Below, piece by piece: positions 1 to 7,404 of a DNA stretch of 12,167 nucleotides. Origin of the DNA: Caryophanales bacterium UBA5732 (GTDB lineage Bacteria > Bacillota_I > Bacilli_A > Izemoplasmatales > Hujiaoplasmataceae); the NCBI GenBank assembly GCA_002419445.1, contig DIGC01000092.1, positions 3,092 through 15,258 of the forward strand, read 5' to 3'. The translations under genes and the position numbers were made by a program. How positions within the stretch are numbered: position 1 is the first letter of the stretch; each line of letters opens with the position of its first letter. The notes below the pieces were generated by a model. The model was not told where the DNA came from. It made no database searches and saw only the letters and a list, made by a program, of their open reading frames with translations.

Positions 1-467
1 TCGTCAAATTTAAAGAAAAAGAATTTTGGTACAACGACAAGGTCATGCAGCTGGTTAACCAACCTGAAGATAATATCATGAATGGCGATCAAGGAACTGT
101 AATTGGCATTACGCCTAATGATGAGTTGATTGTAGATTTTTCCGAGAATATCGTCAAGTACAGCAAAAAAGATTTAGATAATTTAACTTTAGCTTACACC
201 GTTTCGATTCATAAATCGCAAGGTTCAGAATTTAAAGCCGTTATCATGCCACTAAGTAAAGCTTACACGATTATGTTGAGGAGAAAGCTTTTATATACCG
301 GTGTTACCAGAGCTAAAGAGAAGTTGATTATGATTGGTGATTTTGATGCATATCGACGCGGAGTTTTGGGGATGGACCGCAAGAGAAACACCTTATTAAA
401 TTATTTTCTAGAGAATAATTTGAATAGTGAAAAAAATCAGAATTTAAAGATTTCAGATTTTTTGTAA
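1..467 (+). CDS. recD2: RecD2-type ATP-dependent DNA helicase, C-terminal part
   Basis: This is the 3' end of a gene that begins before the window. The reading frame is open from base 3 and gives about 154 residues to the TAA stop. Visible motifs are typical of the last helicase domain of the RecD/TraA superfamily 1 family: FWYNDKVMQL, then a short SH3-like segment (NGDQGTVIGI), then SIHKSQGSEFKAVIMPL near bases 204-254, and YTGVTRAKEKLIMIGD near 295-342, which carries the arginine that contacts ATP in SF1 helicases. RecD2 proteins act in DNA repair and replication-fork maintenance without RecBC. The gene sits upstream of alaS, as yrrC (recD2) does in Bacillus, which supports RecD2 over other SF1 helicases. 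The internal ATG at base 45 lies inside a conserved motif and is not the start. The N-terminal domain and Walker A motif are outside the window. Confidence 0.87.
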   Translation, partial: VKFKEKEFWYNDKVMQLVNQPEDNIMNGDQGTVIGITPNDELIVDFSENIVKYSKKDLDNLTLAYTVSIHKSQGSEFKAVIMPLSKAYTIMLRRKLLYTGVTRAKEKLIMIGDFDAYRRGVLGMDRKRNTLLNYFLENNLNSEKNQNLKISDFL

Positions 468-472
468 TCTGT

Positions 473-501
473 TTGCAAAAGCGACTTAAATATTGTATAA
501 T
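473..501 (+). promoter_or_regulatory. Sigma-A-type promoter for the alaS T-box leader
   Basis: TTGCAA at 473-478 and a perfect TATAAT at 496-501 are separated by 17 bp, the optimal spacing for the housekeeping sigma factor. The predicted transcription start is around 507-510, just before the first stem of the T-box leader. The -35 box begins 6 bp after the recD2 stop codon, so alaS has its own promoter. Confidence 0.8.
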
Positions 502-507
502 ATTTTA

Positions 508-730
508 GTAAATCAAGGACGAAGATAAGTAATGGATTTTTCTTTAAAAATAGAGAGTTTAGGGTCGGTGAAACTAAACAAGAAAGATTTATGAAGCTCC
601 TTCTGAGAGGTGTCATGAAAAACACACGTTTTTCTCGCGTTAAGAGAGTTAAGTGCCAGTTGTAATACTGGAATTAAGGTGGTACCGCGTTTAATCGTCC
701 TTTTTTTACAAGGGACGATTTTCTTTTTTA
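508..730 (+). promoter_or_regulatory. T-box leader (alanine, GCU specifier) upstream of alaS
   Basis: The leader senses uncharged tRNA-Ala in cis and lets transcription reach alaS when the tRNA is uncharged. Landmarks seen in order: a GA-type kink-turn motif near 521-531 (GAAGATAAGTA); a Stem I helix of 539-544 with 580-585; an AG-rich bulge near 552-556; an apical hairpin of 557-562 with 574-579 whose loop carries GGTCGGTG; and the specifier loop GAA-GCT-CC, with the Ala codon GCT at 596-598. A Stem III candidate pairs 656-660 with 667-671. The T-box sequence AAGGTGGTACCGCG lies at 676-689; its TGGT should pair with the tRNA acceptor end. The intrinsic terminator follows at 693-730. The exact 5' end depends on the predicted transcription start. 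The specifier agrees with the downstream alanyl-tRNA synthetase, which makes the assignment firm. Confidence 0.95.
693..730 (+). terminator. T-box-controlled intrinsic terminator before alaS
   Basis: An 8-bp stem, AATCGTCC (693-700) with GGACGATT (713-720), has a loop of 12 nt and runs into a T-rich tract through 729. The 5' arm lies just after the T-box motif, so it can be captured by the alternative antiterminator helix when uncharged tRNA-Ala binds. This is the premature-termination switch of the leader. Confidence 0.9.
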
Positions 731-747
731 AGTGATGAGGTGAAAGA

Positions 748-3378
748 ATGAGATATTTGACAGGTAATGAAATTAGACAAACATGGATTAACTTTTTTAA
801 AGATAAAGGGCATGCGGTTGAAGAAGGAGCTTCTTTAATTCCCAATAATGACCAGACGCTTTTATGGATGAATTCCGGAGTAGCCGCTCTTAAGAAATAT
901 TTCGAAGGTCGAGTAATGCCGAAGAATCCAAGAATAGTTAATGTTCAAAAGTGTATTAGAACCAACGATATTGATAATGTTGGTAATACTGCCAGACACC
1001 ATACTTTCTTTGAAATGATGGGTAATTTTTCAATTGGCGATTATTTTCGAGATGAAGCTATTGAATACGGTTATGAACTTCTAACTAGTGAAAAATATTT
1101 TGGATTTCCTTTAGATAAACTATATTTTACTTATTATCCAACCGATCTTGATACTAAAGAAAGATGGTTGAGTTTAGGTGTTGATGAAGATAGATTAATT
1201 GCTAGTGAAGATAATTTTTGGGAAATTGGTTCAGGTCCTTGTGGACCATGTACGGAGATTTTCTTCGATCGTGGAGAAAAGTACGGTGATTTTACTTCTG
1301 ATTCAATTAAAAAGAATATCGAGAATGATCGTTATGTTGAGTTATGGAATATTGTTTTATCGCAATATAATGCCGTTGAAGGTTTGAAAAGAAGTGAATA
1401 TCCTGAATTACCAAATAAAAACATTGATACCGGGGCTGGTCTAGAAAGATTCGCGTCAGTAATTCAAAACACGGAAACAAATTTTGAAACAGACCAATTC
1501 ATGCCGCTAATCAGAAAAATTTCGGAAATAGCTAACGTTGAATACAAAGGTCAAAAGGCTTTTAAGGTAATCGCTGATCATATCAGAACTGTAACAATGG
1601 CTATTAGTGATGGCGCGATGTTAAGTAATGAAGGTAGAGGTTATGTATTAAGAAGATTACTAAGAAGAGCGGTAAAATATGGAAAACAGTTAAAAATTGA
1701 GAAACCATTTTTAGTTGATTTAGTAGACATAGTAATTGATATCTTAAAAGTATTTTATCCTTATATTGTAAATAAGGTCGATATAGTCAAAAAGATTGTC
1801 AACGCTGAAGAAAACAAATTCTTGGAAACCTTGCTTTCCGGTGAAAAGAAGTTAAATGAGATCATGGCGACTAGCGAAAAAACAATTAGCGGCCAAGATG
1901 CATTCTTGCTTTATGACACTTATGGCTTTCCTTTGGAATTAACAATGGAATATGCTGAAGAACAAGGATATGTCGTGGATACTAACGGCTTTAAGATTGA
2001 GATGGAAAAACAAAAAGATCGAGCTCGTAAAGCGAGAAGTGAAGCTGATTCGATGATGGGACAAAATGAAGATTACTTAAATTTCTTTGATAACAGCGAA
2101 TTTGTCGGATACGAAACCCTAGTTACAAAAGCCAAGATAATTAAAGTCTTTCCTGAGGGACTTGTTTTAGATAAGACGCCGTTCTACGCGACTTCAGGCG
2201 GTCAGTTGGCTGACCATGGCGTAATCTTTAATGAAAAGATTAACCTGAATGTCATCGACGTTGAAAAATTGCCTAATGGTCAATTCATTCATAAAACTGA
2301 TGAGGAATTATCGCAAAATTATGAGGGCTTAGAAGTAATCGCTCAAGTCGATAATAACCGCAGAAAATTAACTGAGTATCATCATTCGGCAACTCATTTA
2401 TTGTTCAAAGCTTTAAGGGACACTTTAGGAAACCATGTTTCCCAACAAGGTTCTCAAGTAAGTTTTGACGGATTAAGATTTGATTTTAATCATTATGAAG
2501 TTATCGCTGATGAAACGATTTTAAAAATCGAGAAGATTGTTAATGAGATGATTAAAGATTCATATAAATCATCAACAAGAGTTATGACGGTCGATGAAGC
2601 GAGAAACCTAGGCGCAATCGCTGAATTTGGTGAAAAATACGGAGATAAAGTCAGAACGATTGATTTAAAATACACACTAGATCTTTGCGGCGGGACACAT
2701 GTTAAAGATCTTAAGGATATCGGGAGATTTGCGATAAAATCAATTTCGTCAATTGGGTCCGGAATCTTTAGAATCGAAGGCCTTGTCAATAAGATGGTCG
2801 ATACTTTAGGGGATTCTTTAGTAGGGTTAAATCAGGATATTGATAACTTAATCTTGAAAGCTGAAAAAATTCTTTCTTTGGCTAAAGAAAATGGATTAAA
2901 TATTGAATTTAACTTCTGTAAAAATCAAGAATATTTAGGCAGTTATCAAGACGTTATTAATAAACGTGAAGAATTACATAGAGCTCAAGTCGCTGTCAAA
3001 GAGTTAGAAAAAGCATATAACTTATTAGAAAAAAATAAGGCTTTGGATTCTGTTCAAGAATTAAGTAAGTTTACATTTAAAGATAAGGTTATCGCAAGAC
3101 TTGATAATTTAAACGCTGCAGTTTTAAAACAGTTAGCGGACGATGAAGTCGCTAATAACAAGATCAATTTTGTTTTCTTAGCTTCAGTGGTTGATGAAAA
3201 AATTGTTTTTGTCGCTAAAAGTAATTTAAAAGAATTTAACGCTGGACAAATTGTTAAAGTAGCTGCGCAAATTTGTGGCGGCAATGGTGGCGGCAGACCT
3301 GATTTTGCACAAGCTGGCGGTAAAGATGTCACCAAAGTTGACGAAGCGATTAAGCATATTAAGGAATTGGTATTATGA
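748..3378 (+). CDS. alaS: Alanyl-tRNA synthetase
   Basis: Class II synthetase that charges tRNA-Ala with alanine in the cytoplasm. The 876-residue product has the usual full bacterial length and domain order. The N-terminal catalytic core shows SGVAALKKYF, RHHTFFEMMGNFSIGDYF and class II motif 3, GAGLERF, at residues 229-235. The editing domain, which hydrolyses mischarged Ser- and Gly-tRNA-Ala, has the zinc-site residues H546 and H550 (HSATH) and C647 and H651 (CGGTH), all intact. The C-terminal C-Ala domain ends with the glycine-rich GGNGGGRPDFAQAGG. The ATG at 748 follows a GAGGTG ribosome site (737-742) with a 5-nt gap. Expression is controlled by the alanine T-box leader immediately upstream. 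The stop codon overlaps the ruvX start by 4 nt, so downstream genes are probably co-transcribed and follow alanine-tRNA status. Confidence 0.99.
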   Translation: MRYLTGNEIRQTWINFFKDKGHAVEEGASLIPNNDQTLLWMNSGVAALKKYFEGRVMPKNPRIVNVQKCIRTNDIDNVGNTARHHTFFEMMGNFSIGDYFRDEAIEYGYELLTSEKYFGFPLDKLYFTYYPTDLDTKERWLSLGVDEDRLIASEDNFWEIGSGPCGPCTEIFFDRGEKYGDFTSDSIKKNIENDRYVELWNIVLSQYNAVEGLKRSEYPELPNKNIDTGAGLERFASVIQNTETNFETDQFMPLIRKISEIANVEYKGQKAFKVIADHIRTVTMAISDGAMLSNEGRGYVLRRLLRRAVKYGKQLKIEKPFLVDLVDIVIDILKVFYPYIVNKVDIVKKIVNAEENKFLETLLSGEKKLNEIMATSEKTISGQDAFLLYDTYGFPLELTMEYAEEQGYVVDTNGFKIEMEKQKDRARKARSEADSMMGQNEDYLNFFDNSEFVGYETLVTKAKIIKVFPEGLVLDKTPFYATSGGQLADHGVIFNEKINLNVIDVEKLPNGQFIHKTDEELSQNYEGLEVIAQVDNNRRKLTEYHHSATHLLFKALRDTLGNHVSQQGSQVSFDGLRFDFNHYEVIADETILKIEKIVNEMIKDSYKSSTRVMTVDEARNLGAIAEFGEKYGDKVRTIDLKYTLDLCGGTHVKDLKDIGRFAIKSISSIGSGIFRIEGLVNKMVDTLGDSLVGLNQDIDNLILKAEKILSLAKENGLNIEFNFCKNQEYLGSYQDVINKREELHRAQVAVKELEKAYNLLEKNKALDSVQELSKFTFKDKVIARLDNLNAAVLKQLADDEVANNKINFVFLASVVDEKIVFVAKSNLKEFNAGQIVKVAAQICGGNGGGRPDFAQAGGKDVTKVDEAIKHIKELVL

Positions 3379-3797
3379 AAATTGTTGGATTAGATTTAGG
3401 GTCTAAAACCTTAGGTATTGCGATCTCAGATCCGTCTCAGATTATCGCAACTAAATTATCGACAATTACTTTCGCAAATAATAATTTTGAGTATGCAATT
3501 AATGAATTATTTGCTATACTAAAAGATGTAGAAATTGAAAAATTTGTATTAGGTCTGCCGAAGAACATGGATGGCAGCATTGGCTTTCAAGCACAATCTT
3601 CAATTAGTTTTAAAACTAGATTGGAAGAGAAATTTAAAAAAGATGTCGTTCTTTGGGATGAAAGATTAACATCGAAGATGGCGGAATCGATGATGATTTC
3701 TGCTGACTTAAGCCGTAAAAAAAGAAAAACGAAGATTGACTTCGTTGCAGCAACTATCATATTACAAAGCTATTTGGATAGCAGAAAGAGAGTTTAA
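3375..3797 (+). CDS. ruvX: Putative Holliday junction resolvase / pre-16S rRNA nuclease YqgF (RuvX, YrrK)
   Basis: Small RNase H-fold nuclease of 140 residues, the usual YqgF length. The catalytic acids are in place: D7 in GLDLGSKTLGIAISD, E96 in WDERLTS, and D122 in KIDFVAA. The family motif LGLPKNMDGSIG precedes the middle acid. In E. coli YqgF is implicated in 16S rRNA 5' maturation, and homologues are proposed to resolve Holliday junctions; which role dominates here cannot be read from sequence. The ATG start overlaps the alaS stop (ATGA at 3375-3378), which indicates translational coupling. In Bacillus the small gene yrzL (ireB) lies between alaS and this gene; here there is no room for it. 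Confidence 0.96.
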   Translation: MKIVGLDLGSKTLGIAISDPSQIIATKLSTITFANNNFEYAINELFAILKDVEIEKFVLGLPKNMDGSIGFQAQSSISFKTRLEEKFKKDVVLWDERLTSKMAESMMISADLSRKKRKTKIDFVAATIILQSYLDSRKRV

Positions 3798-3798
3798 C

Positions 3799-4122
3799 AT
3801 GCAAGAATACGATGATACTTTATTTATTACCGATGAGTTAGGAAACGAATTAGAAGCAGTAATTATTATGACTTTTGAATCTGAAGAATTTGGAAAATCA
3901 TATTTGGTTTACCAATTGAAAGACGATGAAACAGGCGAATACTTCGCAGCTAGTTTCAACCCAGAAGATGGTGAAGAAGGGAATTTAAATCCTATCGAAA
4001 CTGATGCTGAATGGGATTTAATCGAAGAAGTTTTAGAAAGCTTTTTAGAAGAAGGCGAAGAGGAAGATGAAGAACATGTTCATGATCACAATTGTGACCA
4101 TGATCATGAGAAAGATGAATAA
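3799..4122 (+). CDS. DUF1292 family protein (YrzB-like) with a His/Cys-rich tail
   Basis: A 107-residue acidic protein of unknown function, matching Bacillus yrzB in position and family. The DUF1292 core is recognisable: an N-terminal LFITDELGNELEAVII strand, KSYLVYQL, then ETGEYFAASFNPED and the closing DAEWDLIEEVLESFLEE. After an acidic run (about residues 83-92) the protein ends in an alternating tail with His at 93, 95, 97, 101 and 103 and Cys at 99, which looks able to bind divalent metal. I chose the ATG at 3799, one base after the ruvX stop, with a purine-rich AGAAAGAGAG as the likely ribosome site. A longer form from an upstream TTG at 3736 would overlap ruvX heavily, and its extra residues do not belong to the domain. 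Role unknown. Confidence 0.9.
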   Translation: MQEYDDTLFITDELGNELEAVIIMTFESEEFGKSYLVYQLKDDETGEYFAASFNPEDGEEGNLNPIETDAEWDLIEEVLESFLEEGEEEDEEHVHDHNCDHDHEKDE

Positions 4123-4729
4123 CTATTTATCTTCAATCAATAAAACCTCTGATTCATTGATTATCAAAGAGATATTGAATCAGGCCAATGAATTAAAAAC
4201 ACCGATAATTAGTCAAGAAGGCATCAATTTATTGATACAATTGATTAAGATATCTAAAACAAAAAAGGTCCTAGAAATAGGTACGGCAATCGGTTATAGC
4301 GCCATCATGATGGCGCTTAATACCTATTGTTTTGTCACAACGATAGAAAAAGACGAAGAAAATTACAAAATAGCTAAAGAAAACATAAATAAAGCGAAAC
4401 TAGAATCGAAGATAGAATTGATTTTTGGCGATGCTTTAGCAGTTGATTTGGCTGATAATTACGACTTGATATTTATTGACGCTGCGAAAGCTCAGTATTT
4501 TAAATTCTTAGAGCGATTTAAAAAGAATTTAAATCCTCAGGGTTTGGTAGTTTGTGATAATTTGCTTTTCCACGGTTTAGTGGAAAAACCTGAAACTCTC
4601 GAATCAAAGAGAATAAAGAGTTTAGTTAAAAAGATTTCTGATTTTAATTCAAATTTATTGAATCACCCGGAATTTGAAACATATATCTATGAAATTGGCG
4701 ACGGGTTGTCGATATCAATTAAGAAATAG
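4115..4729 (+). CDS. trmR: tRNA 5-hydroxyuridine (U34) O-methyltransferase TrmR (YrrM)
   Basis: Class I SAM-dependent O-methyltransferase of about 204 residues (family 3, catechol-O-methyltransferase-like). The SAM-binding motif is VLEIGTAIGYS at residues 52-62. The metal site is formed by D122 (FIDAAKAQY) and D148-N149 (VVCDNLLFHG), as in Mg-dependent members. The B. subtilis homologue YrrM/TrmR converts 5-hydroxyuridine at tRNA position 34 to 5-methoxyuridine. The two genes that follow are homologues of the enzymes that make this 5-hydroxyuridine, which strongly supports the assignment. I chose the ATG at 4115, which overlaps the end of the DUF1292 gene by 8 nt. An ATG at 4106 is possible, and the ATG at 4067 would add an unlikely Met-rich extension read from the His-tail coding region. 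The ribosome site is weak (GAG at 4108-4110), which suggests translational coupling. Confidence 0.92.
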   Translation: MNNYLSSINKTSDSLIIKEILNQANELKTPIISQEGINLLIQLIKISKTKKVLEIGTAIGYSAIMMALNTYCFVTTIEKDEENYKIAKENINKAKLESKIELIFGDALAVDLADNYDLIFIDAAKAQYFKFLERFKKNLNPQGLVVCDNLLFHGLVEKPETLESKRIKSLVKKISDFNSNLLNHPEFETYIYEIGDGLSISIKK

Positions 4730-4737
4730 GTGTTTTA

Positions 4738-5607
4738 ATGAGAATTGTTGCGAGACTTAAACAACTTGATGAGATCTTAAAATTAATCAACTTAGAGGTT
4801 GATGTTTTTTTGATTGATACACCGCTTTCTGTAAAGAAAATCTCGCTGGATATGTATAATCATCTGGATGAAATCGCTTCATATAAAAAAGACATCTATT
4901 TACTTATCAATAAGATGATTCATGAAACGGATATCGAAAGTTTAAAAGACATTCTTGAAGTCGCTAAAAAGCCGGAAATTACCGCTGTTGTGTGCGGAGA
5001 TATGACGGTCATGGTTATCGCTAAAGAATTCGGGATAGAAAAAAAGATTATCTATCAACCGGGAACCTTTAACACCAATAGTTTTGATAACGAATATTTC
5101 TTGATAAAAAACATCAAGGGAATAACAATTTCTAAGGAGATTACTCTAGAAGAAATTGAGAGAATTTTTAAGAATAAAAAAACTGAGTTATCCTTAGTTG
5201 GGCACGGATTTATCGATATGTTTTATTCTAAGCGTAATTTATTGACTAATTATTTTATCTATAAAAATATCGAAAAAGAAAACATTAAAGAAAATGATAG
5301 TTTTAGATTAAAAGAAGAAATGCGTCCCGATAGTTTGTATCCGGTGTTTGAGGACATGGGCGGGACTCACGTTTTTCGTGATAAGGCCTTGGAGTCTTTT
5401 GCGGAAATTGAAGTTTTAGAAAAACATTTAGATGATTTCTTTATTGAAAGAATCTTTATTAATGACGAAGAATATTATGACATCTTAAAAGCTTATCAAG
5501 ATAAAAATTTCGTCCCCGAATTTTTAAATAAATATCAAGATAAGTATAATAAGGGTTTTTATTATCAATATACCGAAAAATTAAAAGGTGAATTAAGTGA
5601 GAACTGA
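4738..5607 (+). CDS. trhP1: U32-family protein, tRNA uridine 5-hydroxylation partner TrhP1 (YrrN)
   Basis: The 289-residue product resembles B. subtilis YrrN, the first of two adjacent U32 'peptidase-like' proteins needed for prephenate-dependent hydroxylation of U34 in tRNA. Recognisable features are a U32-like TIM-barrel N-terminal half, the family segment VGHGFIDMFYSKRNLLTNYF in the middle, and YPVFEDMGGTHVFRD near the C-terminal third. The protein has a single cysteine (VVCGD) and so lacks the four-cysteine cluster of its partner; it probably acts in a heteromeric pair with the next gene product. The start at 4738 follows an AGGTG ribosome site, and the gap to the methyltransferase gene is 8 nt. 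The similarity is moderate, so this exact name is less certain than for the next gene. Confidence 0.85.
   Translation: MRIVARLKQLDEILKLINLEVDVFLIDTPLSVKKISLDMYNHLDEIASYKKDIYLLINKMIHETDIESLKDILEVAKKPEITAVVCGDMTVMVIAKEFGIEKKIIYQPGTFNTNSFDNEYFLIKNIKGITISKEITLEEIERIFKNKKTELSLVGHGFIDMFYSKRNLLTNYFIYKNIEKENIKENDSFRLKEEMRPDSLYPVFEDMGGTHVFRDKALESFAEIEVLEKHLDDFFIERIFINDEEYYDILKAYQDKNFVPEFLNKYQDKYNKGFYYQYTEKLKGELSEN
5585..5590 (+). promoter_or_regulatory. Ribosome binding site fixing the GTG start of trhP2
   Basis: AAGGTG lies 6 nt before the GTG at 5597, inside the end of the preceding gene. This spacing, and the immediate start of the conserved U32 N-terminus (RTELLAPAGNLEKAK), favour the GTG over any later ATG. 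Confidence 0.75.
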
Positions 5608-6787
5608 GTTATTAGCTCCAGCCGGCAATTTAGAAAAAGCTAAAATTGCCTTGCTTTATGGGGCGGATGCAGTTTATATCGGGGGTAAACAGTTTTCATT
5701 AAGAGCTAGAGCTTCCAACTTTGATTTAGAGATGATAAAAGAGTTGGTTGATTTCGCCCATAACTTAAATAAAAAAATCTACATAACCATGAATATAGTT
5801 TTTCATGACGATGATATATTCGGTTTGGATGAGTATTTAATTTATTTAGAAAAAATTAAAGTCGACGCGATTATTTGTTCAAGTATGATTGTCGTTGAAA
5901 GAGCGAAATTACTAACTAATCTTGAAATTCATCTATCGACTCAATTTTCGGTAACTAACTCTTCTTTAGCTAATTATTTTTATAATGAAGGGGTAAAAAG
6001 AGTGGTTTTAGCCAGAGAATTATCGATGGCAGAGATAAAGAAAATTTCCCAGAACGCTTTAACTGACCTTGAAATCTTCATTCATGGCGGAATGTGTGTT
6101 TCATATTCAGGAAGATGTACTTTATCTAATTATACTGTCCTTAGAGACGCAAACAGAGGCGGATGTGCACATACGTGCCGCTGGTTGTATGATTTATACG
6201 AAGGGGATAATAAGTTATCCGCTAATCATGATTTTCAAATGTCTTCAAAAGACTTAGACGCAACAGCTTTTGTTAAAGATTTGTTGGCGGCGGGAATTAG
6301 TTCTTTAAAGATTGAAGGCAGAATGAAATCTGTTCACTATATCGCGACAGTAGTCAGTGCTTATCGAATGTTGATAGATGATTATTACTCCGGCTGTTTA
6401 AGAGATATTAGTTTTTATCAGAATGAAATTAAAAAAGCGGAAAACAGACAAACATCTTATGGTTTCTTTAATGGAGACACAACCATTGAACAACAGCTTT
6501 ATAATCAAAGAAGCGAAGTTCCGACTAAAGAATTTGTCGGAATAGTGATAGATTATGATTGTGATAATAAGTATCTATTGATTGAACAAAGAAATTATTT
6601 CAGCCCAGGCGACACATTGGAAGTCTTCACTCCAGATAAGACTACAATCCAGTTCAAAGTCAAAGAAATCTTAAATGAGGATTATGAGATTTTAGATGCA
6701 GCGAGACATCCTTTACAAACAATTTTACTTAAACTAGATATATCAGTACCAAAATATAGTATGATTAGGAAGGTAAAAGATGAATAA
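5597..6787 (+). CDS. trhP2: U32-family tRNA uridine 5-hydroxylation protein TrhP2 (YrrO)
   Basis: A 396-residue protein of the peptidase U32 family, close to the usual length. Despite the family name, members in this context modify RNA: YrrO together with YrrN supplies 5-hydroxyuridine at the tRNA wobble base. It opens with the typical ELLAPAGNLEKAKIALLYGADAVYIGG. The U32 signature, FIHGGMCVSYSGRCTLSNY, contains C167 and C174, followed by C190 and C194 in GGCAHTCRW. This four-cysteine set is the arrangement that binds an iron-sulfur cluster in related U32 proteins such as UbiU/UbiV; cluster binding here is inferred. SLKIEGRMKS is another conserved family segment (near residue 240), and a small beta-rich C-terminal domain follows. 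Translation starts at GTG and overlaps trhP1 by 11 nt. Confidence 0.94.
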   Translation: MRTELLAPAGNLEKAKIALLYGADAVYIGGKQFSLRARASNFDLEMIKELVDFAHNLNKKIYITMNIVFHDDDIFGLDEYLIYLEKIKVDAIICSSMIVVERAKLLTNLEIHLSTQFSVTNSSLANYFYNEGVKRVVLARELSMAEIKKISQNALTDLEIFIHGGMCVSYSGRCTLSNYTVLRDANRGGCAHTCRWLYDLYEGDNKLSANHDFQMSSKDLDATAFVKDLLAAGISSLKIEGRMKSVHYIATVVSAYRMLIDDYYSGCLRDISFYQNEIKKAENRQTSYGFFNGDTTIEQQLYNQRSEVPTKEFVGIVIDYDCDNKYLLIEQRNYFSPGDTLEVFTPDKTTIQFKVKEILNEDYEILDAARHPLQTILLKLDISVPKYSMIRKVKDE

Positions 6788-7400
6788 ACCAATAATTATC
6801 GCTGTTGCCGGCGGTTCGTCTTCAGGAAAAACAACTGTCGTCAATAAAATAATGAAGAACTTTCCTGGAGAAAGAGTTGAAGTAATTCGTCATGATGATT
6901 ATTACAAGGATCAAAGTGATAAAACAATTGAAGAAAGAAGAAAGGTTAATTATGACCATCCTCTATCTTTAGATAACGATTTGTTTTATCAACAAATTTT
7001 AGCTTTAATTTCCGGAAAATCGATTGATAAACCGACATATGATTTTGTGGAGTTAAATCGCACTAAAACTACTGTGACTATCAATCCAGCAGAAATCATT
7101 ATCTTAGAAGGTATTTTAGTTTTAGAAGATGAAAGAATCAGGAACCTTTCGGACATTAAGATATTTGTCGAAGCTGATGATGACACAAGGCTTATTAGAA
7201 GAATAAAGAGAGATACGACAGAAAGAGGTCGTACTCTAGAGAATGTTTTAAATCAGTACTTAAGTACAGTAAAACCAATGCATCACGCCTTTGTAAAACC
7301 GACTAAAAGATATGCGGATATAATCATTCCCAATGATTACTCACATGATGTGGCCGTCGATATTATTAAGGCTAAAATAATCACTATCTTAAACAAATAA
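6780..7400 (+). CDS. udk: Uridine kinase (uridine/cytidine kinase)
   Basis: Phosphorylates uridine and cytidine to UMP and CMP in pyrimidine salvage. The 206-residue length is standard. The P-loop GGSSSGKTT spans residues 11-19. The substrate-site segment HDDYYKD starts at residue 38 and contains the catalytic Asp. NYDHPLSLDNDLF, KPTYDF, IILEGILVL and the lid-like RRIKRDTTERGR follow in the expected order. The ATG overlaps trhP2 by 8 nt and has a strong AGGAAGGT ribosome site just upstream. The order yrrO-udk-greA is conserved with Bacillus. Confidence 0.97.
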   Translation: MNKPIIIAVAGGSSSGKTTVVNKIMKNFPGERVEVIRHDDYYKDQSDKTIEERRKVNYDHPLSLDNDLFYQQILALISGKSIDKPTYDFVELNRTKTTVTINPAEIIILEGILVLEDERIRNLSDIKIFVEADDDTRLIRRIKRDTTERGRTLENVLNQYLSTVKPMHHAFVKPTKRYADIIIPNDYSHDVAVDIIKAKIITILNK

Positions 7401-7404
7401 TTTG

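Noticed and set aside
454..471. A 6-bp hairpin, CAGATT with AATCTG, over the recD2 stop codon, next to the palindrome TTTGCAAA (472-479), considered as a terminator or operator
   Set aside because: The stem is AT-rich, there is no T-tract after it, and the palindrome is only 8 bp and is explained by the -35 box TTGCAA. Too short to stand out in AT-rich DNA.
513..845. Minus-strand open frame of 110 codons over the T-box leader and alaS start
   Set aside because: It is antisense to a well-defined T-box leader and the alaS N-terminus, has no recognisable domain and no ribosome site of note.
3054..3335. Minus-strand open frames inside alaS (also 2493-2789)
   Set aside because: These are shadows of the alaS frame; the alaS product is intact and conserved through both regions.
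3736..3798. Upstream TTG start for the DUF1292 gene
   Set aside because: It would overlap ruvX by about 60 nt and the added residues do not match the family; the ATG at 3799 directly starts the domain.
4067..4114. Upstream ATG giving a Met-rich N-terminal extension to the TrmR methyltransferase
   Set aside because: The extension is the out-of-frame reading of the DUF1292 His tail and looks like neither a signal peptide nor the family N-terminus.
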